Assembly (NCBI GenBank): GCA_003150355.1
Contig: QAMJ01000014.1
Location: forward strand, 145,068-209,067
Direction of reading: 5' to 3'
DNA: 64,000 bases
Origin: Clostridiales bacterium
Lineage (GTDB): Bacteria; Bacillota; Clostridia; Oscillospirales; Oscillospiraceae
The number at the start of each line of letters is the position of its first letter. Within the stretch, counting starts at the first letter, position 1. The notes beneath the pieces are model-generated. The model saw only the letters and a list, made by a program, of their open reading frames with translations, made no database searches and had not been told where the DNA came from. This document shows, piece after piece, positions 1 to 7,536 of the stretch. The translations under genes were made by a program, and so were the position numbers.

Positions 1-598
1 CGGCGAGCCACACGCAGTCGGGGTTCACTCGGCTGACTTCCTCGCGCGCCTTCTGCCAGAACTCCACCGGCACGAAGGACGCGACATCGCAGCGGAAGCC
101 ATCGACCAGGCTTGCCCACATTTTGAGCGAGGCTATCTGATAATCCCACAGCGCGCGGTTATTATAGTCAAGGTCGATGACGTCCGACCAGTCGCCGATC
201 TTGTTGCCGGGCTTGCCGTCCGGGCCGTGGTAGAAGAACTCCGGGTGCTCGGAATACAAAACGGAGTCGGGCGAGGTGTGGTTATAGACGACGTCTATCA
301 TGCACTTCATGCCGCGCGCGTGTATCGCGGAGACGAGCTCCATGAAGTCCGCCATGCTGCCGTACTCGGGGTTCACATCGCGGTAATCGCGGTTCGCGTA
401 GGGACAGCCGAGGCTGCCTTTCCTGCCCTTGAGGCCGATGGGGTGGATCGGCATGAACCATATAATGTCCGTGCCGAGGGACTTGATACGGTCAAGGTCG
501 GGTATCACGGCGCGGAACGTGCCCTCCGGGGTGTGGTTTCTGACGTATACGGAATAGATCACCTGATTCTGGAGCTTGCGGTCGGTATTGACGGCCAT
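1..598 (-). CDS. GH13 alpha-amylase-family glycosidase, N-terminal part (runs off window)
   Basis: The first 199 codons of a glycoside hydrolase family 13 enzyme, which would hydrolyse or rearrange alpha-glucosidic bonds of starch or maltodextrin type. It opens MAVNTDRKLQNQVIYSVYVR at the ATG ending at 598, preceded by a strong AGGAGG site. The (beta/alpha)8-barrel landmarks are visible: region I as DVVYNHTS and region II as DGFRCDVAS, whose Asp is the expected nucleophile. The HPIG and CPYAN segments are typical of oligosaccharide-acting members. No signal peptide is seen, so the enzyme is probably cytoplasmic. The C-terminal half lies outside the window, so the substrate cannot be decided. 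Confidence 0.9.
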   Translation of the reverse strand, partial: MAVNTDRKLQNQVIYSVYVRNHTPEGTFRAVIPDLDRIKSLGTDIIWFMPIHPIGLKGRKGSLGCPYANRDYRDVNPEYGSMADFMELVSAIHARGMKCMIDVVYNHTSPDSVLYSEHPEFFYHGPDGKPGNKIGDWSDVIDLDYNNRALWDYQIASLKMWASLVDGFRCDVASFVPVEFWQKAREEVSRVNPDCVWLA

Positions 599-714
599 GG
601 TTCTGCCTCCTCCTATGGCTTTGTTGAGCGGATATATGTATTTACCCACCGGTCAATGGTATTACAAAAAGAGAAATATTTCAATACAGTCGGGATAGAT
701 CGCGATGATTTTCT

Positions 715-1458
715 TTACAGCTTTACATTCGGATTCGTATACTGGCCGTGCTTCTTTGTGTTCCTGCCGTACTGTATGGCAAACTTGGGGCAGCGGTGCA
801 GACAGCCGAGACACATCACGCATTTGTCCTTGACCCAGACGGGCTTGCTTGCCTGCATTTCGATGGCCTGCACAGGGCATTTCTTCGCGCACAGTCCGCA
901 GCCTATGCAGCTCTCCTCTACGTGAAAATGCGCCGTCCGCCGCGCGCTCTTGTCATAGATCGGCAGGGATATCGTCTCGGCAAGAAAGACCGGAACGCGC
1001 GGTGACATATGCCTGTTGGTGCGTCGTTCACTGATCCGACGGATCACTCTGTAGATCTGCGCTTCCGTGGTTTTGGTAAATACAGCCGCCTTTTCCGGCG
1101 TGGAGAGATCGAAGATCGGAGTCCATGTATCGGCCATGCGAACGGAGTAAAGGGCGTCGATAGTCCGCCCATGAATAGCTTGTCCTGCCGCATACCCGGA
1201 AGCTCCCGGCGTTGTGCCATAGGTCGAGACAAAGTAAAGGTAGTCCGTATTGAAAGCTGCCTTTTCAAGGAACTCCTTCACTATGCTCGGCAAGCCCCAG
1301 AAATATGTCGGGGAAACGATACCGATAGAGTCGTCAGAGAAAGAATACTCGCCGCGCTGGATGCAGTCCACGATGGAGACGGCTTCCTGTCCTGTCGCTG
1401 ACGCGATCCGCGACGAAACATATTTGCAGTTCCCGGTTGCAGAAAAATACAGGATCAT
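715..1458 (-). CDS. EFR1-type flavodoxin/4Fe-4S ferredoxin fusion protein
   Basis: A 247-aa cytoplasmic electron-transfer protein. Residues 1-160 form a flavodoxin-like domain that starts MILYFSATGNCKYV, with an FMN-phosphate loop of the STGN type written here as SATGN. Residues 180-235 hold two [4Fe-4S] motifs, CIGCGLCAKKC and CVMCLGCLHRC. This architecture is the EFR1 family, common in anaerobic Clostridia, thought to pass electrons between ferredoxin and flavin pools; the partner is unknown. The start is supported by a CGGAGG site six bases upstream. It appears to be a single gene. Confidence 0.85.
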   Translation of the reverse strand: MILYFSATGNCKYVSSRIASATGQEAVSIVDCIQRGEYSFSDDSIGIVSPTYFWGLPSIVKEFLEKAAFNTDYLYFVSTYGTTPGASGYAAGQAIHGRTIDALYSVRMADTWTPIFDLSTPEKAAVFTKTTEAQIYRVIRRISERRTNRHMSPRVPVFLAETISLPIYDKSARRTAHFHVEESCIGCGLCAKKCPVQAIEMQASKPVWVKDKCVMCLGCLHRCPKFAIQYGRNTKKHGQYTNPNVKL

Positions 1459-1554
1459 CGGGCACCTCCGTAATTTTATATTTATTATTATACCACAACC
1501 GCGTGCGGAGATAAAGACGGGAGTCTTGAGAAATCAAAGCCGCACAGATAAAAA

Positions 1555-1593
1555 AGGACCCGCTTTCCGATAAAGATACTCGAAAAACGGGTC
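1555..1593 (-). terminator. Rho-independent terminator after araD
   Basis: Read on the minus strand, GACCCG and CGGGTC bracket a loop and are followed by a TTTTTT run. It lies directly downstream of the epimerase gene. Confidence 0.65.
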
Positions 1594-1606
1594 TGTTCAG
1601 TTTGTG

Positions 1607-2296
1607 TTATTTTTGTCCGTAATAGGCGTTTGATCCATGCTTGCGCAGGTAGTGCTTGTCAAGGAGATGCTGCTGCATTCTATTTGCGCCCGGATTGAGC
1701 AGCATTGTATGCAGATCCATAAAAGCGACTTCTTCCATCACTACGGCGTTATGCACTGCGTTTACCGCATCCTTTCCCCATGCGAAAGGACCATGGCTGA
1801 ATACCACAACTCCGGGAATATCTTCAGCTGTCTTGCCGTTAAAGGCCTCGATAATGACTTTACCTGTCTCTTTTTCATACTCACCCATGATCTCCGCTTC
1901 CGTCATAGGGCGCGTACAAGGAATGTCACCGTAGAAGTAATCACCGTGCGTCGTGCCCATGGCAGGGATGCTCTTACCGGCCTGGGCAAATGTCGTTGCC
2001 CAGCGTGAGTGCGTATGAACAATGCCGCCGATACTGTGGAAAGCCTTGTAAAGCTCAATATGCGTTGGAGTATCGCTTGACGGCTTCCATCTGCCTTCAA
2101 CCGTTCTGCTTTCCAGGTCTACAACTACCATATCCTCAGCGCGCATGGTGCTGTATGGTATACCTGACGGCTTTATCACAACGAGCCCTTTCTCACGATC
2201 AATACCGGAAACATTTCCCCATGTAAATGTCACGAGCCCATACTTGGGCAAAAGCATATTTGCCTCGTACACCTGTTCTTTTAGTTCTTCAAGCAT
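1607..2296 (-). CDS. araD: L-ribulose-5-phosphate 4-epimerase
   Basis: A 229-aa class II aldolase-fold enzyme converting L-ribulose 5-phosphate to D-xylulose 5-phosphate, linking arabinose or related pentoses to the pentose phosphate pathway. Visible are the TWGNVSGID phosphate-binding start, the zinc ligands in IVHTHSRWAT, and the conserved THGDYFYGDIPCTRPMTEAEI segment. I take the ATG at 2296 (MLEELKEQVYEAN); the frame extends 11 codons upstream but overlaps the kinase gene. It lies 5 bp downstream of the FGGY kinase fragment, so the two were one pentose operon. The block is more AT-rich than its surroundings. Confidence 0.9.
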   Translation of the reverse strand: MLEELKEQVYEANMLLPKYGLVTFTWGNVSGIDREKGLVVIKPSGIPYSTMRAEDMVVVDLESRTVEGRWKPSSDTPTHIELYKAFHSIGGIVHTHSRWATTFAQAGKSIPAMGTTHGDYFYGDIPCTRPMTEAEIMGEYEKETGKVIIEAFNGKTAEDIPGVVVFSHGPFAWGKDAVNAVHNAVVMEEVAFMDLHTMLLNPGANRMQQHLLDKHYLRKHGSNAYYGQK

Positions 2297-2301
2297 TGTC
2301 T

Positions 2302-3009
2302 TCACCCGATTTTGTTTATTGTATCCCAAACAGGATCGAGAGCTGAAATTATTTTTCTATATGCGTCATATTTCCTGTCATACATCTCAAAATACTCACG
2401 TCGAGGATAAACAGGAGAAGAAAGCTTCGTCATTGCGGATAACGCCGAGGGAACATCGGCATAATCTCCGACGGCGATCGCGGCTGCTATTGCGCAGCCG
2501 TGCGCTCCGGTCTCATCGACAGATGAAGTCTCTACCGGCAGCTTCATAACGTCCGCGAATATCTGCGTCCACACCTTGGATTTCGCAGCTCCTCCGACAA
2601 GGCGTATACTTTTGGGGTCCTTGTCCATGCAGTTTCTGAGCCTTTCATAGTGCCAGCGGTGGCAGAATGCTATCCCCTCATATATGCTGCGGACTATATG
2701 AGCACGTGTATGATATGCATTTATTCCAATGAAAGATCCTTTGGCATTTGGATGAACGTTGCTTGCCATAATAAATGGCAGAAATATGGGGCATGAATCC
2801 GCAGGGGATATGGAAGCGGTCTCTTTGTTTATCTCTGTATAGATATCGTCTGACTTCTGCGCAAGGTTTCTCAGGTACCATGCAAGATTTCCTGCGCTTG
2901 TGGCGCTGGATTCTTCTATCAGGTACCAGCCCGGTATGCAGAAGAGCGAGTTCATAAGTACACGCCCGCCGGTCACTGGCTCCGGACGGATAAACTCATT
3001 TATGCTCCA
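2302..3009 (-). pseudogene. FGGY-family sugar kinase, C-terminal fragment
   Basis: The C-terminal half (about 235 codons) of a carbohydrate kinase of the xylulokinase/ribulokinase superfamily, which phosphorylates pentuloses. The FGGY_C signature is present: RLVGGAAKSKVWTQIFADV and the ETGAHGCAIAAAIAVGDY helix. Family-like reading continues upstream as WSINEFIRPEPVTGG and then stops abruptly at about 3009, with an in-frame stop at 3022-3024. The N-terminal actin-like lobe with the phosphate-binding DxGT motif is missing. A GTG at 2976 could act as a start, but the product could not be a kinase. The break coincides with that of the oppositely oriented gene at 3009. Confidence 0.8.
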
Positions 3010-3497
3010 TGCCTGAAACGCTCACTTTTACTTATCAGGGAGATGGCGACCTCGCGGCAATAGGCTTGGCCGAAACTATGTCTGCTGCAAATCGGGGGGA
3101 GAACTTTACAGTTATTTTCATAAATAACGGCACATACGGTATGACCGGCGGGCAGATGGCGCCCACTACACTTGTCGGCGAAAAAACCACCACCACACCA
3201 TATGGCAGAAATCCCGTGCAGCATGGGTATCCGCTGCATATGTGCGAACTGCTCAGCCAGCTTAACGCTCCGGCCTACATTGCGCGTGTCACATGTGCCG
3301 ATCCGGCCAACGCATTGAAAGCAAAGGCTGCCGTTAAAAAGGCTTTTGAATATCAACTCAATGGAAAAGGCTTTTCTTTTGTGGAATTCCTATCAAACTG
3401 TCCTACAAACTGGGCAATGACTCCGGCGGAATCTCTTGAGCACATAAAGAATGTTACGTCTTCCGAGTTCCCGCTGGGCGAGTTCAGAGCAAAGTAA
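3009..3497 (+). pseudogene. 2-oxoacid:ferredoxin oxidoreductase beta subunit, 5'-truncated
   Basis: The C-terminal 162 codons of a KorB/VorB-type thiamine-diphosphate-binding beta subunit, which with alpha and gamma subunits oxidatively decarboxylates 2-oxoacids to acyl-CoA and reduces ferredoxin. The TPP/Mg motif is present from GDGDLAAIG to INNGTYGMTGGQM. About 90-100 residues expected before TYQGDGDLA are absent; the ATG at 3009 has no convincing ribosome site and may be fortuitous. It is followed after 12 bp by the gamma-subunit gene. The upstream alpha-subunit gene expected in this operon is also missing, because the sequence switches to the minus-strand kinase fragment. Confidence 0.8.
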
Positions 3498-3509
3498 GGA
3501 GCAGGGTTT

Positions 3510-4082
3510 ATGGAAAAATCTTTGATAATTGCCGGTTTTGGCGGACAGGGCGTTATGGTGATAGGTCAACTCTTGGCCTATACTGCATTCGAAACGACCG
3601 ATAAGAAAGTGACATATTTCCCTTCGTACGGCGCAGAGCAGCGCGGCGGTACTGCCAATTGCTTTGTAGTAATATCTGATCAGGACATCGGTGCACCAAA
3701 GGTCAATATGGCGGATTATCTTGTTGTCCTTAACCAGCCGTCCATGGAGCGGTTTTCAGAATCGGTAAAGAACGGAGGAGCACTATTTGTCAACAGCTCA
3801 ATAGTAACAGATATACCGCAATATCGCGATATTGACATAGTTCCGGTGGAGGCTGGGAACATTGCCGCGGAGCTTGGCACACCAAAGGTAATGAATCTGG
3901 TCATGACCGGCGCGGTCATCGGTTACTCTGATCTCTTGCCCGCAGATAATGTACTGCAAACGGCGTTCAGAAAACTCGGCGCAAAACGCCCGGAACTGAA
4001 TCAGATGAACGAGGCTGCTTTTAAACGAGGTCTTGAGATCGGAAAACTTGCAAAAAGCCGCAGAATGCAAGCATTGTTTTGA
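3510..4082 (+). CDS. 2-oxoacid:ferredoxin oxidoreductase, gamma subunit
   Basis: A 190-aa gamma subunit of a KorABC/VorABC-type 2-oxoacid:ferredoxin oxidoreductase. It begins MEKSLIIAGFGGQGVMVIGQ, the hallmark of the family, followed by SYGAEQRGGTANCFVVIS and the late GALFVNSS segment. The gamma subunit completes the catalytic core in the cytoplasm. It appears intact and keeps its normal position 12 bp after the beta gene, so it was part of a korAB(C)-like operon whose 5' part has been lost or moved. It probably cannot form a working enzyme from this locus alone. Confidence 0.88.
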   Translation: MEKSLIIAGFGGQGVMVIGQLLAYTAFETTDKKVTYFPSYGAEQRGGTANCFVVISDQDIGAPKVNMADYLVVLNQPSMERFSESVKNGGALFVNSSIVTDIPQYRDIDIVPVEAGNIAAELGTPKVMNLVMTGAVIGYSDLLPADNVLQTAFRKLGAKRPELNQMNEAAFKRGLEIGKLAKSRRMQALF

Positions 4083-4172
4083 GAAACTGCCACAGGAAGA
4101 CCCCCGCGCAGGGGCGTGAGTAGAAATCTGCGGTTGGGCGGACTATGTAAGCACACTAATTGTAATAATGGT

Positions 4173-4219
4173 GCGGGACGGACATCACGGTATATTAGAG
4201 CGTAGGGAGACCGTTCCGC
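4173..4219. other. Stem-loop in a 240-bp gene-free stretch
   Basis: Arms GCGGGACGG (4173-4181) and CCGTTCCGC (4211-4219) pair with one G-U wobble around a 29-nt loop. The stretch 4083-4270 contains no credible gene; this is the only structure I see in it. Confidence 0.3.
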
Positions 4220-4270
4220 ATGAAAAAAGCGCCCATCTTCGTGTTGAAAATTGGCTTAGAACCTAATGAA

Positions 4271-4312
4271 AACCCACGCGCCGTACCTGCATCAAGGTAC
4301 GGCGCGTGGGTT
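4271..4312 (-). terminator. Terminator after the HAD phosphatase gene
   Basis: A perfect 17-bp stem (4271-4287 with 4296-4312) and 8-nt loop, followed on the minus strand by TTTT. It lies just downstream of the minus-strand phosphatase gene. Confidence 0.8.
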
Positions 4313-4323
4313 ATGAATATCTG

Positions 4324-5145
4324 TTACAGGCTCTTGAGAATTTCGTGCAGCTCGTGAACGTCGGCAAGGACATAGTCGGGCTTGCGCTCGGCCTCGTCGA
4401 CCATCTTCTGATCCGTCTCGCCTGAGAGGACGAGCACGGAGACGGAGCCCGCGTTCTGCGCAACGGCAATGTCGGTATACAGTCTGTCACCGACGGCGCA
4501 TATCTTCTCATTGGGGATGCCGGTCATGGCGGAAATAACGTCTATCATGTTGCGGTTGGGCTTGCCGATGTAGTTCGGCTTCACGCCGCTGGAGGCGGTG
4601 AGCAGGGCGCAGATACTGCCGCAGTCGGGCAGGACCTCGCCGCGCGGCATGGGGCAGACCCAATCGGGATTGGCGGCGATGAAGTGCGCGCCGCGGCGCA
4701 GGAAGTGGACGGACTTGTCAAGCTTTTCATACACAAGCTCGGTATCAAAGCCCTGCACCACAACGTCGACGTCCTCGGCCTCGGTGTGCCCAAGCTCGTC
4801 ATTCACGAGGTCAATGCCGTAGCTGACAAGCTCACGGTAAAAGGCCTTCGTACCGGCGAGGTACACCTTGGCACCGGGGTGGCGCTGGTTGAGGTACATG
4901 CCCGTTGCCATGCCGGAGGTGAACACGTTCTCGCGCTCGCACGGGAAGCCGAGGCGGCGCAGACGCGTGATGTAATCCTCACCGGCACGGGAGGAATTGT
5001 TTGTGAGGTATATGTATTTTTTGCCGAGGCGGGGGAGATCCTCCATCAACTCAACGGCGCCTTCATAAACATTGTCGCCCAGATAAAGTGTACCGTCCAT
5101 GTCGAAAAGGAACAGCTCAGTATTTTTCAGCTTGTCGTAATTCAT
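4324..5145 (-). CDS. HAD-IIA family sugar/nucleotide phosphatase (NagD-like)
   Basis: A 273-aa haloacid-dehalogenase-superfamily phosphatase. The nucleophile motif is FLFDMDGTLYLGD near residue 12; motif II is LTNNSS near residue 48; the lysine is in YIGKPN; and motif IV is AVGDRLYTDIA. The large cap inserted between motifs II and III gives the IIA subclass, to which NagD, AraL and phosphoglycolate-type phosphatases belong. It probably dephosphorylates small sugar or nucleotide phosphates in the cytoplasm; the exact substrate is not predictable. It stands alone between two terminators. Confidence 0.85.
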   Translation of the reverse strand: MNYDKLKNTELFLFDMDGTLYLGDNVYEGAVELMEDLPRLGKKYIYLTNNSSRAGEDYITRLRRLGFPCERENVFTSGMATGMYLNQRHPGAKVYLAGTKAFYRELVSYGIDLVNDELGHTEAEDVDVVVQGFDTELVYEKLDKSVHFLRRGAHFIAANPDWVCPMPRGEVLPDCGSICALLTASSGVKPNYIGKPNRNMIDVISAMTGIPNEKICAVGDRLYTDIAVAQNAGSVSVLVLSGETDQKMVDEAERKPDYVLADVHELHEILKSL

Positions 5146-5277
5146 TGCATCCTCCGATTTTCAATAAGTTTTGCCCGAAATTGGTACAATTATTATATCA
5201 TAGATTTTCCGAACGTCCAGCAGAATAATTGAGGATGCGTGTATAGACATAAGACACAAAGCGTCGCAATGTAAAAA

Positions 5278-5312
5278 CCGGCGTCCGGTTTATGACTTGA
5301 ACCGGACGCCGG
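5278..5312 (-). terminator. Terminator after the EamA transporter gene
   Basis: Inverted repeat CCGGCGTCCGGTT / AACCGGACGCCGG (13-bp arms), followed on the minus strand by a TTTTT tract. Confidence 0.75.
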
Positions 5313-5317
5313 TATAC

Positions 5318-6190
5318 TCATTTCTTTTTCACGGGCATAGGAAGCTCGGCGATAAGCGTTGCGGCGATCATGAGTCCGCAGCCGAGAAGCTCACGCCCGG
5401 TCATGAGCTGGCCGAGCAGCAGCGTGCCGAACACCGCGCCGAAGAAGGCCTCAAGGCTCAGCAGCAGAGAGACGACCGCGGGGTTGCCGCCCTTCTGGGC
5501 GAGGATCTGGAAGGTGTAGCCAAGGCAGCTTGAGAAAACGGAAATATAAAGCAGCGGCCAGATGCACGAGCGCACCGCCGATACGCTTATCTCCTCGAAC
5601 GGCAGCGCGACAAGCGCCGACAGCACAGAGACAACGAGGAACATTCCGCAGCTGAGCACGAGTCCGTCGACCCTGAAGCTGAACCTGTCAACCGAGAGGA
5701 TCTGAATAGTGAACAGGAAAGCGCACATCAGGAGGATAAGGTCGGTGGAGGATATGGAGAAGCCATCGGTGATGCAGAGAAAATACATGCCGGTGACGGC
5801 AACGGCGACGGCGATCCAGTGGCGGGACGGCAGGGTATGCTTAAAGAACATCTGACCTATCGGGACAAGCACGATATACAGCGCCGTAACAAAGCCGGCC
5901 TTACCGGCGGACGCACCCATATTGATCGCGAGCTGCTGAAGATTTGCGGCGGCGAAGAGCGCCGCGCCACAGATAAGACTGCCAACGATTATATCGCGTC
6001 GGGAGCCGACCTCGGTCCTCCTGCGCAGCAGGCAGACGATAAGCAGAACCAAAAAGGCGATGATAGAACGCAGCGCCGTTATCGTGAACGGCCCGAGATA
6101 CTGCGCGCACATGCTCTGAGCGGAGAAAGCGGCTCCCCAGATTATCGCAGCGAGCAGCGCGTACAGTGACTGACGGCGGTTGTTCTTCAT
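5318..6190 (-). CDS. EamA/DMT-family transporter
   Basis: A 290-aa inner-membrane protein of the drug/metabolite transporter superfamily with about ten hydrophobic helices in two EamA repeats (roughly residues 8-140 and 150-285). The opening segment LYALLAAIIWGAAFSAQ and the late LSLEAFFGAVFGTLLLGQ are typical of each repeat's key helices. Members export amino acids or other metabolites, but the substrate is not readable. The ATG at 6190 has an AAGGAG site. The gene is monocistronic, with its promoter region back to back with the riboswitch-controlled exchanger gene. Confidence 0.85.
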   Translation of the reverse strand: MKNNRRQSLYALLAAIIWGAAFSAQSMCAQYLGPFTITALRSIIAFLVLLIVCLLRRRTEVGSRRDIIVGSLICGAALFAAANLQQLAINMGASAGKAGFVTALYIVLVPIGQMFFKHTLPSRHWIAVAVAVTGMYFLCITDGFSISSTDLILLMCAFLFTIQILSVDRFSFRVDGLVLSCGMFLVVSVLSALVALPFEEISVSAVRSCIWPLLYISVFSSCLGYTFQILAQKGGNPAVVSLLLSLEAFFGAVFGTLLLGQLMTGRELLGCGLMIAATLIAELPMPVKKK

Positions 6191-6287
6191 GGCAGACTCC
6201 TTTCACGACTGAATAAAAAACATTACGAGTATAAATCCTGTTAAGAATTAAGTCAATAGAAATTTCCATGCATACCCCAAAAACTCC

Positions 6288-6316
6288 TTGACAAGATGAT
6301 GCCGATATGTTAACAT
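6288..6316 (+). promoter_or_regulatory. Sigma-A promoter for the riboswitch-exchanger transcript
   Basis: Consensus -35 TTGACA at 6288-6293, 17-bp spacer, and -10 TAACAT at 6311-6316. Transcription would begin at about 6323, right at the aptamer. Confidence 0.75.
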
Positions 6317-6321
6317 GACCT

Positions 6322-6424
6322 AACGTTAAAAGGGAGTAATTGCAAAGGCATGGTCAACATTCTCCCGGAAGAGATTCCGGTGGTCATGCGCCTGTAAAGA
6401 TAGGTAATGAGACTTTTAGCACAT
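6322..6424 (+). ncRNA. yybP-ykoY manganese riboswitch
   Basis: The segment carries the hallmarks of the yybP-ykoY aptamer: a 5' AAAAGGGAGTA loop sequence (6328-6338) and the late conserved AATGAGACTTTT (6406-6417), whose outer bases pair in P1. Between them are helices such as CCGGAA/TTCCGG. The family binds Mn2+ and usually switches on metal-export genes. Its 3' end overlaps the 5' arm of a terminator, so ligand binding should favour P1 and read-through. The family was assigned by eye from conserved segments. Confidence 0.75.
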
Positions 6425-6458
6425 CACATTTGCTGATCGTGCGAAAGTCTCTTTTTTT
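6409..6458 (+). terminator. Riboswitch-controlled intrinsic terminator
   Basis: GAGACTTTTAGCAC (6409-6422) pairs with GTGCGAAAGTCTC (6439-6451) and is followed by seven T residues. The 5' arm is also the 3' strand of aptamer P1, giving a mutually exclusive on-switch. Confidence 0.8.
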
Positions 6459-6483
6459 GCACGTCAGATGGAGGGAGATCACT

Positions 6484-7470
6484 ATGGGTATCGATTTTAC
6501 CGGAGGGAACCTTTTCTTTGTTCTGCTGCTGTTTGCCGCGGGACTGCTGTGCATCATCAAGGGCGGAGATTTCTTCGTCGATGCTGCGACGTGGATAGCT
6601 GAAGCGTCGCGCATCCCGAAGTTCATCATCGGCGCAACGGTCGTGAGCTTTGCAACGACTATGCCGGAAATGATGGTGTCGGTGTTCGCAGCCTATGAGG
6701 GCAATGCGGATATCGCCGTCGGCAACGCTGTCGGCTCCGTCACAGCCAACACCGGACTTATCATGTGCCTGTCGCTCGTGTGTCTCGAGTGCATGATGCC
6801 GCGCCGCCAGTACGCGGTCAAGGCTTGTCTGCTGCTCGGCTCGGTCGCGGTGCTGTGCGCCTTCACGCGGGACGGCCAGCTCTCAATCATCGAGAGCGTT
6901 GTGATCCTGCTGTTTTTCGCAGGCTTCATGGCGGACAGCCTCATTTCCGCAAAGCGCGAGCACGGCGCGGACAGCAATGAGATAGTGCAGGTCGACACCA
7001 GCGGGAAGAACATACTCATAAACATCGGCAAGTTCCTGCTTGGCGCGGCGGCGATCGTACTCGGTGCGCAGCTTCTTATTGATAACGGCACGGCGCTGGC
7101 ACAGCTGCTGCATGTCCCCGATTCCATCATCGGCGCGACGATGATCGCTATCGGCACCTCTCTGCCGGAGCTTGTGACGACCATCACCGCCATCAGGAAA
7201 AAGCAGTCCGACCTCTCCGTCGGCAACATCATCGGCGCAAACCTGATGGACATCACGCTCATCATGCCGCTGTGCGCGCTGCTTCTCGGCAAGCCCCTGA
7301 CGGTCGAGAATCAGGGAATGCTGCTGGATATCCCGGCATGCCTTATCGTCTCCGCGGGTGCGCTCGTCCCGGCGCTTATCTGCGGGCGCTTCAAGCGCTG
7401 GATAGGCTTCTTCATCGGCGGGCTTTACATAGTCTACCTCGTAATAATGTTTGCCTGCTTCGGCGTATAA
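6484..7470 (+). CDS. Sodium/calcium exchanger-family cation antiporter
   Basis: A 328-aa membrane protein of the CaCA (K+-dependent Na+/Ca2+ exchanger, YrbG-like) family. Both alpha-repeats are visible: residues about 40-80 (VSFATTMPEMMVSVFAAYEG, then GNAVGSVTANTGLIM) and about 215-265 (IGTSLPELVTTITAI, then GNIIGANLMDITLIM), with the acidic residues that bind cation. Ten helices are expected. I use the ATG at 6484, eight bases after GGAGGG; frames further upstream run through the riboswitch. Control by a Mn2+ riboswitch suggests that it exports Mn2+ (or Ca2+) when the metal is in excess; that is inference. Confidence 0.88.
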   Translation: MGIDFTGGNLFFVLLLFAAGLLCIIKGGDFFVDAATWIAEASRIPKFIIGATVVSFATTMPEMMVSVFAAYEGNADIAVGNAVGSVTANTGLIMCLSLVCLECMMPRRQYAVKACLLLGSVAVLCAFTRDGQLSIIESVVILLFFAGFMADSLISAKREHGADSNEIVQVDTSGKNILINIGKFLLGAAAIVLGAQLLIDNGTALAQLLHVPDSIIGATMIAIGTSLPELVTTITAIRKKQSDLSVGNIIGANLMDITLIMPLCALLLGKPLTVENQGMLLDIPACLIVSAGALVPALICGRFKRWIGFFIGGLYIVYLVIMFACFGV

Positions 7471-7477
7471 AGATAAT

Positions 7478-7521
7478 AAAAAACTCCTGCCTGCGGATTC
7501 ACCCGCAAGCAGGAGTTTTTT
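7478..7521. terminator. Bidirectional terminator
   Basis: AAAAACTCCTGC (7479-7490) and GCAGGAGTTTTT (7509-7520) form a stem with A and T tracts on both sides, serving the convergent exchanger and P-type ATPase genes. Confidence 0.85.
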
Positions 7522-7536
7522 AGTTGTATTATGCTT

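Noticed and set aside
4204..4340. A short ORF starting MKKAPIFVLK
   Set aside because: It runs through the phosphatase terminator into the antisense of that gene, and has no ribosome site or family resemblance.
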